From Scleroderma bovista (Eukaryota > Basidiomycota > Agaricomycetes > Boletales > Sclerodermataceae): a DNA stretch of 64,000 nt. Below the pieces are notes generated by a model. The model made no database searches. It was given only the letters and a program-made list of their open reading frames with translations, and was not told where the DNA came from. The DNA lies in NCBI GenBank assembly GCA_037178675.1, contig JAYMGJ010000187.1, forward strand, positions 1 through 64,000. Reading direction: 5' to 3'. Both the position numbers and the translations under genes were made by a program. Below, in pieces: positions 22,192-32,270 of this stretch (position 1 is its first letter; every line of letters starts with the position of its first letter).

Positions 22192-24006
22192 CCTCTGCAC
22201 ATCTCTCTGATTAACACAGCCGCATTCGTATGTGCATGCAAATTAGAAGGATCTACCAAATACCAACTTCAGCTGCTTCCTTCTGACTCAGCAAAGGCTT
22301 GTTCTTCCTCTGCCTCTACTCCACTGGACTTGGACATCGTCCCTCCAGAGTACTGCAATTATGCGGACATATTCAGTAAGGCGAAGGCCTCCGAACTTCC
22401 CCCACATCGCGACTATGACCTGAAGATCAATGAAGGTACCTCTCCACCTTTGGAAACTCTCTACTCACTGTCTCCAGTTGAGCTCTCCGCTCTCCGGGAC
22501 TTTCATCGATGAGAATCTTAATACAGGTTTCATCTGTCCTACCACTTCCTCCCATGCTGCTCCAGTCCTCTTCGTAAAGAAGAAGGATGGCTCACTCCAC
22601 CTCTTCATTGACTTCCGAGGCCTAAACAAAATTACCAAGAAGGATCGCTATCCACTCCCCCTAATCTCTGATCTTTTGGACTCACCCAGCCATGCTAAAA
22701 TCTACTCAAAGATCAACCTCTGGCACACGTACCATCTAGTCCGGATTGCTCCAGGTGATGAATGGAAGACCGCCTTCCGGACGCGCTATGGGTCCTATGA
22801 GTGGTTAGTAATGCCCTTTGGCCTCACTAATGTCCCTGCAGCATTCCAGTGGTTTGTCAACACTATCTTTGCTGACATGCTGGATGTCTGCATTGTCGCG
22901 TACCTCAATGACATCCTCATTTACTCCGAGGATATGGAGTCCCACCAGCAGCACATCCAGGAAGTGCTCCGCCGACTCCAGTTACACGGCCTCTTCACCA
23001 AACCGGAGAAGTGTGAGTTCCACTCAGACTTGGTAGAGTACCTTGGCTATCACCTCTCTCCTGACAGTTTGACTATGTCTCTGGAGTCCCCACCCATGTC
23101 ACTTCAGATTGTGGCACAGAATTTGTCTCTCACTTCTTCCAGTCACTCAGAAAGGCCCTCGACATGCACCTCCACTTCACCTCTGGTTACCACCCAGAGG
23201 GCAATGGCCAGACTGAGCAGTCTAACCAGACCCTTGAACAGTACCTCTGGATCTACTGCAACTACCAGCAGGACAACTGGGCAGACCTACTCCCACTGGC
23301 AGAGTTCACTTACAACAATGCACCTAGTGCTACCACTGGAGTCTCTCCATTCTTTGCTAATAGGGGCTATCACCCTAACATTTCTGTCTACCCAGAACAT
23401 GATATGACCTCCACCAGGGCTTGTGATTATGCAGTCAACCTCGAGTAGCTTCACCAATACCTTTGTGAAGAAATGGCCAATGCGCAACTTCGCTACCAAG
23501 GCCCGGCTGATGTCAAACGTACTCCAGCACCGGACTTCAAGGTAGGCGATCAAGTATATGTGAAAGCCAAGTACTTCTGGTCAACTCGACCATCCAAAAA
23601 GCTATCAGAGAAGAACCTTGGGCCCTACACTATTATAGCACAAGTAGGCTCCCTCTCTTTTATGCTCTGCCTTCCAGATTCCATGTGCGCATTTCACCCC
23701 ATCTTCCACATCTCCCAACTCAAACCAGCCATTCCCAATATCATACTGGACCGGATACAGCCTCCTCTGCCACTGATCGAAGTGGATGGTGAACCAGAGT
23801 TTGAGCTCTCTGAGATCCTCGACTCCAAGGTTGACTGTCGCCACAAATCATGCAAGTTACTCTACTTGGTACGTTGGTCCGGTTACAAGGGAACTGACGA
23901 AGAAACCTCTTGGCTACTTGCCACTGAACTAGGCAACACAATGGAACTGTTAGAAGAATATCATGTCCGGTACCTGGACAAACCTGGACCACTCGTGTCC
24001 ATGTAA
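22192..24006 (+). pseudogene. Gypsy family C pol, internally deleted
   Basis: The protease-RT linker (SLINTAAFVCACKLEGSTKY) is followed by a one-base insertion near 22501 that shifts frame. The RT then runs through VLFVKKKDGSLHLFIDFRGLN and WLVMPFGLTNVPAAFQ to YLNDILIYSED. The catalytic YLDD has become YLND. Near 23075 RNase H and the N-terminal half of integrase are missing, and the sequence resumes inside the core at TSDCGTEFVSHFFQ, followed by HFTSGYHPEGNGQTEQSNQT. A TAG at 23446-23448 breaks the next part. The frame ends with GPYTIIAQVGSLSFMLCLP and a chromodomain tail identical in layout to 2-139. It is a dead, deleted copy. Confidence 0.85.
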
Positions 24007-24167
24007 TAGTACTCTCGCTCTCCGTTTCCTTTATCTGTTTCACTCTCAATCTCCCCTGTCAGTCTCAAACTTAGTATCACTCACTATCTCTCTCAGTCCA
24101 GTTTTCTCTTGTAAACAAAAGTCAAACTAATTTACACTTTCTATTCACAAGGTCCAGACCGGACCAC

Positions 24168-24470
24168 TTACTCCAGCACAGGACCCTCCTGGCTCTCCAA
24201 ATCTTTCTGGAGTTCCTCCAATTCCTGGTTGATCTCCTCCAGATCAACCTCCTCCTCCTTGCTCTCCTCCTCCAGTTTGGCAAAGTCCAATGTAAAGAAT
24301 TGGCACTCCTTGAAAAAGGTTCTGAGGCCAGTGCTCAAATGGTCGTTGGACCGCAATACAGACTGCGTAGAGTCTGCAATCTGGGCCATTTGTCTGGTCA
24401 TCACCTCCACTGTGGCTGTCAACCAGTCCATCTGCTCCAGGAAAGGCCCAGTGTTGAGACCTGGAGAGCT
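24168..24470 (-). pseudogene. C-terminal end of the antisense ORF, family C copy 2
   Basis: It encodes MDWLTATVEVMTRQMAQIAD and FKECQFFTLDFAKLEEE down to a GPVLE stop. It matches the end of the protein at 308-1458 (LDRLTGAVEEMTGQMRRVAD, LEECRFFTV, GGAVPE). It lies tail to tail with the pol that ends at 24006, with the same 160-bp spacer as at 140-307. The rest of the gene is cut by the AT-rich tandem repeat that begins near 24475. Confidence 0.75.
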
Positions 24471-24474
24471 TATG

Positions 24475-26727
24475 TAATCAGTGTTGACACTACTGAATTT
24501 AGTTAATGAAAACTACACAATGTTGGTAATCAACTCCAATACACAAACACTACACTACATTTCCTAATCAATGGTCTGCATTTTTGGTCATCAACACTAC
24601 ACAACTCGAAATGCCATCTGTGTTGGCAGAACCCTTGCTTGATGGCCTAAGTTCAAAATTACTGCTATTGTGAAGCAATAACTAAGTCCAAACATATGAA
24701 GATACTAGACAATGCTGAAGGACGGAACCAACTACTGCAGAGGTCGCATTCCAAATTCACATGCTCAGCCAGGAAAGGAAGGACTTTCAAAAGTTACATA
24801 TTCTCACGACTTAAGGTATTCCCAGAACCCTTGCTCTCCAAGCAAGGGAATAATGGCTAATCAGAAGTCTGCACTTTTGGTAGTCAACACTACAAACTTT
24901 GGGTAGTGCACTACAACAATAATGGCTAATCAACAGTCCGCATTTTTGGTAATGAACACTATCACATCAACACTACACAACATTAGGTAATCAGTACTAC
25001 ACATTTTTGGTAGAACACTACACACTACAACAACACCACACAATATTGGTTGATCAATAGTCCGCATTTTTGGTAATCAGCACTACTACACCAACAGTAC
25101 ACAACATTAGGTAATCCAAACTACACATTTTTGGTAATCAACACTACACAATATTGGCTAATGAATAGTCCGCATTTTTGATAATCAACACTACCACACC
25201 AACAGTACACAACATTAGATAATCCAAACTACACATTTTTGGTAATCAACACTACCACACCAATAGTACACAACATTAGGTAATCAATACTACCACAACA
25301 GCACACAATATTGGCTAATCAATAGTCCGCATTTTTGGTAATCAGCACTACTACACCAACAGTACACAACATTAGGTAATCCAAGCTACACATGTTTGGT
25401 AATCAACACTACAACAAAACACTACACAACATTGGTTGATCAATAGTTCGCATTTTTGGTAATCAACACTACCACATCAATAGTACACAACATTAGGTAA
25501 TCAATACTACACATTTCTGGTAGTACACTACAACAACAACACTCCACAATATTGGCTAATAGTCCGCATTTTTGGTAATCATCACTATCACACCAACAGT
25601 ACACATCATTAGGTAATCCAAGCTACATATTTTTGGTAATCAACACTACAACAACAACACTACACAACATTGGTTAATCAATAGTTCGCATTTTTGATAA
25701 TCAACACTACCACACCAACAGTACAAAACATTAGGTAATCAATACTACACATTTCTGATAGTACACTACACAATATTGGCTAATCAATAGTCTGTATATT
25801 TGGTAATCAGCACTATCACACCAACAGTGCACCACATTAGGTAATCCAAGCTTGTCAAGTCCGGGTCTACTCCGGTAGGGGGTCCAGTCAAGTCCGGACG
25901 AGCGCGGACGAAGGAAGAGGGCAGAGGGCTGGACGAGGGATTAGTCCGGCCAGAGTTGGTGACCGCTTGGATTCAACGACAAGGACGACGTGCGTTGATC
26001 CCTTGTGTAGGTTCCGGTCAAGGTGATAGAGATGGAGACAGAGACAGAGACAGACAGAGACTGGAGTAGTGACTAAGTTGATTTCAGACTGAGGAGTACA
26101 GGATAAACTAGAGGGTACTTATACTAAGTAGAAACTAGGGTCGAGTACATACGGTGACAAGTAAACAACCTAATAGCGGACAAGGGATGACCAGAGTTAG
26201 GACTAGGTCTGGTCCGGTGAAAATAAAGTCAGGTCCGTGTAAAATAAATCAGGTCTGGTGAAAATGCTACAAGGTATAGGATATATCGAGTTCACGGAGA
26301 ACTCACGTCAAGGCAGGGTAGACGGCGAGGTGTAGTAAGAGCGAATGGAGTATAGACCAAGGGTCGTAGTTAGCGGAAGGTTATCTGCGTGACCATTGAC
26401 CGGAGTAACTGAGAACGACCGGAGTTGAGCTGTAGGCCTGCGATGTGACCGGAGTAACCGGATATGATCCGGAGTTGGACATGGTCATAACAAAGCTACA
26501 CATTTCTGGTAGTACACTACACAACATTGGCTAATCAATAGTTCACATTTTTGGTAATCAGCACTACCACACCAATAGTACACAACATTAGATAATCCAA
26601 GCTACACATCTTTGGTAATCAACACTATCACACCAACAGTATACAATATTGCCTAATCAATAGTCCACATTTTTGGTAGTCAGCACAGTAATTTAGTTCT
26701 GCAATGTTTATCAATTTTGGGTCTGAC
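24475..26727. repeat. AT-rich satellite-like tandem array
   Basis: Degenerate tandem units carry the phrases AATAGTCCGCATTTTTGGTAA, CACACCAACAGTACACAAC and ATTAGGTAATCCAA. The CCGCATTTTT marker recurs at about 24939, 25061, 25170, 25327, 25447, 25563 and 25686, so the unit is about 105-160 bp. A solo LTR interrupts the array at 25853-26492. I see no coding sequence. Confidence 0.85.
25853..26492 (-). repeat. Solo LTR, family C, TSD AAGCT
   Basis: It reads TGTCAAGTCCGGGTC... to GGTCATAACA and is flanked on both sides by AAGCT (25848-25852 and 26493-26497). The flanks rejoin into a normal satellite unit (GTAATCCAAGCTACACATTT). Same orientation as the copy at 20854. Confidence 0.93.
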
Positions 26728-27351
26728 TGTCAAGTCCGGGTCTACTCTGGTAGGAGGTCTGGTCAAGTCTGGATGGAAATGGTCAAGAGAGGAGGGCAGA
26801 GGGCTGGACGAGAGATTAGTCTGGCCGGAGTTGGTGACCGCTTGGATTCAATGACTAAGGATACGAGCATTGATCCCTTGCATAGGTTCTGATCAAGAGG
26901 AGATGGAGACAGAGATGGGGATGGAGACATGCAGGAACAGGAGTAGTAACTTAGTTGATTTCAGACTGAGGAGTACAGGACAGAGTACAGGGTACTTATA
27001 CTATGGAGAACTAGGGTAGAGTATTTACAGTGACAAGTAAACATCCTAAAGAGCAGACAAGGAATGACCAGAGTTGGGACTAGGTCAGGTCCAATGAAAA
27101 TAAGTAAGGTCTGGAGAAAATACTACAAGGTAGAAGACACAAATGGAACATGGGGAACTCACAGTCCTACAGGGTTGACATAGAGGTGAAGTAACAACTG
27201 GATAGAGACTAATGCAAAGGGTCGCACTTAGCAGAAGGGTATGTGTGCATCCAGTACTGGAGTGATGTGCAAAGGTCTGGAGTTGAGCTGTAGTGCTGCA
27301 ATTCGACCAGAGTAACCAGATAAGAGTCCGGAGTTGGACATGGTCTTGACA
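26728..27351 (-). repeat. Solo LTR, family C, TSD CTGAC
   Basis: It reads TGTCAAGTCCGGGTC... to GTCTTGACA. CTGAC is duplicated at 26723-26727 and 27352-27356. It lies at the border of the AT-rich array and the next minisatellite. Confidence 0.92.
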
Positions 27352-28620
27352 CTGACCCAGTTTTGCAATGGTTGACAACTTTTTTGGTCAACAGGTGTAA
27401 CGGTCTAACTTTTTATCTTATCTAACCTATGATTAGATGGCATCTTATCTTATCGTACCGTAGTATCTTATCTAGTGTACCTTATCTGTAGGCCTATCTA
27501 GACTACAGCCTCGTGCTGTACATGCTGTATCCCTTGATGTCACTAGCATAGCCTTACCACAGGATGGCAGCTGTGCTCACTGCCTCATACAGCATACAGC
27601 CTCATGGATAGCCTCGCACAGGACACGTGTAGTGTAGTATATGTACTGCTGCAATCCAGCACCCAGAGGCTCTCCATTTGAGCTCTCTTTGGGTTTTCGC
27701 TCTAAGAACGCTTGGTTCCTATTTCCTCCTCAGAGTCTCAACGTGTGGTAGTTCTTTGGGTTGTTTGCCCTTAGGGTTGTCTCAACAGGCCTGACCCAGT
27801 TTTGCAGTACTTGATAACTTTTTTTCTTAACAGGCCTGACCCAGTTCAGCAATGTATATACAACGTCAGCCAGTCCCAGATTTGCAATGCTTGTCAATTT
27901 TTTCCTCAACAGGCCTGACCCAGTTCTGCAATGTCAGCCTGACCCAGTTTTGCAATGGTTGACAACCTTTTCCTCAACAGGCCTGACCCAGTTCTGCAAT
28001 GTCAGCCTGACCCAGTTTTGCAATGCTTGACAACTTTTTTCCTCAACAGGCCTGATCCAGTTCTGCAATGTATATACAATGTCAGCCTGACCCAGTTTTG
28101 CAATGCTTGGCAACTTTTTTTCTTAACAGGCCTGACCCAATTCTGCAATGTATATACAACATCAGCCTGACCCAGTTTTGCAATGCTTGACAACTTTTTC
28201 CTCAACAGGCCTGACCCAATTCTGCAATGTCTGCCTGACCCAGTTTTGCAGTACTTGTCAACTTTCTTTCTCAACAGGCCTGACCCAGTTCTGCAATGTA
28301 TATACAACATCGGCCAGTCCCAGCTTTGCAACACTTGTCAATTTTTTTGTTCAACAGGCCTGACCCAGTTTTACAATGTTTTCTTATCATTGGCTGGTAC
28401 TAGTTCTACAATGCTCCCACCAGTCCCAGTTCTGCAATGTTTATCAAACATCAGCCCATCCCAGTTTTGCAGTGATTAATGTCCCTCAGGCCTGTACCAG
28501 TTTTGCAACAATAGAAAACATTGGCCTGGCCCAGTTTTGCAAGCATTGGCCAGTGTTGGCTAGTCCCACCTTTACAGGCAAATGTACATGTCAGATGACC
28601 CACTTTTGCAAGGGTTTGTG
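27352..28620. repeat. Minisatellite with CAGGCCTGACCCAGTT units
   Basis: A tandem array is built from CAGGCCTGACCCAGTTCTGC, AATGTATATACAACATCAGC and TTTTGCAATGCTTGACAACT in varying order. Open frames inside it are only translations of the repeat (for example FLNRPDPVLQC) and are not genes. A family B solo LTR sits at 27396-27784. Units become more degenerate toward 28620. Confidence 0.88.
27396..27784 (+). repeat. Solo LTR, family B, TSD ACAGG
   Basis: It starts TGTAACGGTCTAAC and ends AGGGTTGTCTCA. ACAGG flanks it on both sides (27391-27395, 27785-27789), and the rejoined flank is a normal minisatellite unit. Confidence 0.93.
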
Positions 28621-28929
28621 ACTAAACTACCTGGACTTGTCCTATCCAGACTTTCCACTTTGACCATCTCCGGTTGCCTGCATTGACTGGAAACTACTCC
28701 TGGACTTTGCTCTAAGTCCTTCATACCTTATTTCTGATGATTGCTCTTCTTTAGGGCATCAACTCCAGCCACCCCTATCTTACTCCAGCTCTACAAACCT
28801 TTGTTTAGTTCAGACTTTTGAATTTCCGCCCTCTTGTCCTTTCTTTGGACTCAGAAACTCTCTGGCTGACTCGGAAGTATTTGTCTTCACTCTGTTGCCT
28901 TGGCTTGTCACCAGCTCTGCTGCCTGCAT
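28621..28929. other. No gene seen; pyrimidine-rich degenerate repeat
   Basis: CT-rich sequence with GAATTTCC, CTTTGGACTCAGAAACTCT and ACCAGCTCTGCTGCC. Similar blocks recur near 29590-29700 and 30135-30300, so the LTRs between them look like insertions into an older degenerate repeat. No coding signal. Confidence 0.5.
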
Positions 28930-29549
28930 TGTTACGACCATGTCCAACTCCAGATCTTATCCAGTTACTCTGGTCGCATTGCAGCCCTATAGCTCAACTC
29001 CAGTTGCTCTCAGCTACTCTGGTCACGGTCGCACAGACATACTTCTGTTAAGTATGACCCTTGGTCTATGCCCTATTCAGTGCTTACTACACCTTGCCAT
29101 CTACCCTGACTTGACATGAGTTCTCCATGAACTCATTATATCCTATACCTTGTATCATTTTCACCAGACCTGACTTTATTTTCATCGGACCTGACTTTGT
29201 ACTTTCTCTGGTTATTCCTTGTCCACCTTTTAGGCTGTTTACTTGTCACCGTAAATACTCATCCCTAGTTCTTACTCAGTATAAGTACCCTGTAGATTAT
29301 CCTGTACTCCTCAGTCTGAAACTAACCAAAGTTACTACTCCTGTTCCTGTCTGTCTCTGCCTCTGTCTCTGTCTCTATCTTGACCAGAACCTACGCAAGG
29401 GACCAACGCTCATTGTCCTTAGTCATTGAATCCAAGCAGTCACCAACTCCAGCTGGACTAATCTCTTGTCCAGCCCTCTGCCCTCCTCCTTCATCCGTCT
29501 TCATCTGGACTTGACCAGACCCCCTACTGGAGTAGACCTGGACTTGACA
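28930..29549 (+). repeat. Solo LTR, family C
   Basis: It starts TGTTACGACCATGTCC and ends CTGGACTTGACA, in the orientation of 1543-2183. The flanks share GCAT (28926-28929 and 29550-29553), a 4-bp match that may be a 5-bp duplication with one change. Confidence 0.85.
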
Positions 29550-29748
29550 GCATCTACCTTTGCCTTCCTTTGGCTGCTTGGACCATCATCAACTCTGGAC
29601 TTTTGGTTTTCCAGTTCATTGTCCCTTCTGTGGACTCAGAAACTCTTTGCTCCACCCAGAAACCTTGTCCACACTCTGCAGCCATTCTTTGGCATCATGT
29701 TTGTTGCCTCTGTCTGCCTCTTGCCTCCTTCTGTCTATCTAGACTATT

Positions 29749-30131
29749 TGAGACAACCCTAAGGGCAAACAACCCAAAGAACTACCACACAGGACTCTGA
29801 GGAGGAATAGGACTAGAGGTCTTAGAGTGAAAACCCAAAGAGAGCTTGAATGGAGAGCCTCTGGGTGCTGGATTGCAATGGTATATATACTGTACTACAT
29901 GTGTCCTGTGTGAGGCTATCCATGAGGCTGTATGCTGTACGAGGCAGTGAACACAGCTGCCATCCTGTGGTAGGGCTATGCTAATAATGTCAAGGGATAC
30001 AGCATGCACAGCATAAGGCTGTGGTCCAGACAGGTCTAAAGATAAGATGCACTAGATAAGATACTATACTACAATAAGATAAGTTGTCATCTAATCACAG
30101 ATTAGATAAGATAAAAAGTTAGACTGTTACA
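29749..30131 (-). repeat. Solo LTR, family B, TSD CTATT
   Basis: On the plus strand it begins TGAGACAACCC and ends AGACTGTTACA. CTATT is duplicated at 29744-29748 and 30132-30136. Inverted relative to the copies at 20392 and 27396. Confidence 0.93.
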
Positions 30132-31709
30132 CTATTGGCTACTCTGGACTTTTGAATTTCCAGCTTCCCATTCTTTCTCTGGCATCAGAAACCCTCAGTT
30201 TATCTGGAAATCACTGTCTACACTTTGTGCCCATCTCCAGGCATTGTATCTGCTGTCCTCGTCCACTTCCTTGCCTTCAGCAATCTTGGACATCATGTCC
30301 TGTCTCTCTGCAGCTACTTGGGTGTCTAATATCATCTTGCTACTCCAGCATCTTGGTCCACTCCGGCTCCCCAACTCCACTGAAAGTACTCTGCAGTGCT
30401 TTGGAACACTCTATAACTAACTCTAATGTTTTAGCTCAAAACTCCAGTTGCCCTACTGTTCACTTGGGCTCCCTTTAGTCAAAATGTCACTCCTTGCACT
30501 CAGAACTCTTTCTGCTTGGTGGACACTCCAGCCAACTCTGGACCTATGCAGCAGGCCATTCACTAGTCTTTGCTCCCTACCTTTGCTCTTGACAGTCTTG
30601 TGTCTGTCCTTCTGTCTGTCCTTTGTGTTTGTCCTTTCCAGTTGCTCTTTGCATCCTTGTCACCCTTGTCCATGGTATGTAGACCTTGTCCAGTCATCTT
30701 CTGTGAACCACACACTAACTCTGGTTGTGTTAAGTGGTTGCACACCAACTCCAGTCACCTTCAGTGCCTGTGCACCAACTCTGGTCAACTCCTGTGGTTG
30801 CACACTAACTCTGGTCACTTCCTGTGCCCTGTGTGCTCACTCCAGTTGCCTTCTGTGCTCAGTACACTAACTCTGGTCAACTCCTGTGGCTGCACACCAA
30901 CTTTGGTCACCTTCTGTGCCCTGTGTGCTAACTCTGGTCACATCTCCACTGATCACTTGGTATCTCTGGACTTTCCCTACCTACCTGGACTAACAGGCTT
31001 TGTTACCTATCGGAAACCCCTATTTCCAGAACTCTGGCACTGTCCTGCCATCCAGTCTGTCATTCTGACCCCTTTTACCTGTCTCTAACTATCTTGTCAA
31101 CCTCTGAGTCTGTCCTTTCTGAAAATGAAAAAACTCTGGTCGTCTCCACTCCTCTGGCATCATCACACAAACTCTCTCCATGCCCCTGTGCACACCTCTG
31201 TGTCTCCACACACAAACCTTTGTGCTCTTTTGCACAATCCGCACCTCCAGATGCAATCTGGTGCTATATGCACAAACCTGTGCCTCTGTGCACAACCCTT
31301 GCTCAGGAACTACTAATAGGAGTAACTTCAAAACATAACATACCACCTACAAGGATCCATTGATAAATTAGGTATTGGTTTGTATTACCGCCGAATACCT
31401 TGCAGTGTTTGCCAAGCCCCTGATATCACACCCTGGGAATCTAAATTCCAAAACTCTGGAATTTACTTCCGCCTCCTGCTCTCTCTGACACCCCTTGTTG
31501 ACTAGCCAGTTGAACTCCTGGTAAATCTGGGCAACCCCACCCACTTTCATTCAGCTTGTGATGGCTAACCCCCATGACTGCAATCTAACTCTGAAAGCAA
31601 CTCCAGTTCTTCCTTGCATCAGCAACATGAGAATTTGTCTGAACTGACTTACAGCATCTGGAGTGTCTGGAATCAGACAGTTCAGATGAATAAGTCACAT
31701 CAGCCAGTC
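30132..31709. repeat. CT-rich repeat region with ACTCTGGT/ACTCCAGT minisatellite
   Basis: Between 30690 and 30960 the phrases GCACACCAACTCTGGTCA and CTTCCTGTGCCCTGTGTGCT recur about every 30-60 bp. From 31140 to 31320 a looser array of TGTGCACA/CACACAAAC follows. Open frames here are repeat translations with no domain. CpG is very scarce. No gene is supported. Confidence 0.6.
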
Positions 31710-32092
31710 TATAATGGTCTAACTTTTTATCTTATCTAATCTCTGATTAGATAACATCTTATCTTATTGTAGTGTAGTATCTTATCTAGTGCATCTTATC
31801 TGTAGGTCTGTCTGGACCACAGCCTCGTGCTGTGCATGCTGTATCCCTTGATGTCATTAGCATAGCCTTACCACAGGATGGCAGCTGTGTTCACTGCCTC
31901 GTACAGCATACAGCCTCATGGATGGCCTCGCACAGGGCACATGTAGTACAGTATATATACTGTTGCAATCCAGCACCCAGAGGCTCTCCATTCAAGCTCT
32001 CTTTGGGTTTTCGCTCTAAGACCTCTAGTCCTATTCCTCCTCAGAGTCCCATGTGGTAGTTCTTTGAGTTGTTTGCCCTTAGGGTTGTCTCA
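31710..32092 (+). repeat. Solo LTR, family B, no clear TSD
   Basis: It runs from TATAATGGTCTAAC, which matches TGTAACGGTCTAAC with the first TG altered, to AGGGTTGTCTCA. Left flank CAGTC and right flank CTAGA do not match, so one side may have been rearranged. Confidence 0.75.
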
Positions 32093-32270
32093 CTAGAGCT
32101 CGAATCTACTCATTCACACTTTGTCTACCACACGCTGTTCCCCAGCCTTATAAAGGGAGCTATACCCAGACTCCAGGGTTAAGGAGCTTTGTTTCAAAAC
32201 TTTCATGTTTGTACACGGCCAGCCTTTAGTGCCGTTCCCTGTGGCCCACTTGGGTTTGGGAGTTTCTAGT

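Noticed and set aside
24475..26727. Possible CRISPR-like array, because short repeats alternate with spacers.
   Set aside because: Units are long, degenerate and without unique equal-sized spacers, and the genome is eukaryotic. It is a satellite.
27955..28479. Long open frames on both strands with FLNRPDPVLQC-like repeats.
   Set aside because: They are translations of the minisatellite in several frames; no Met context, splice signals or domain.
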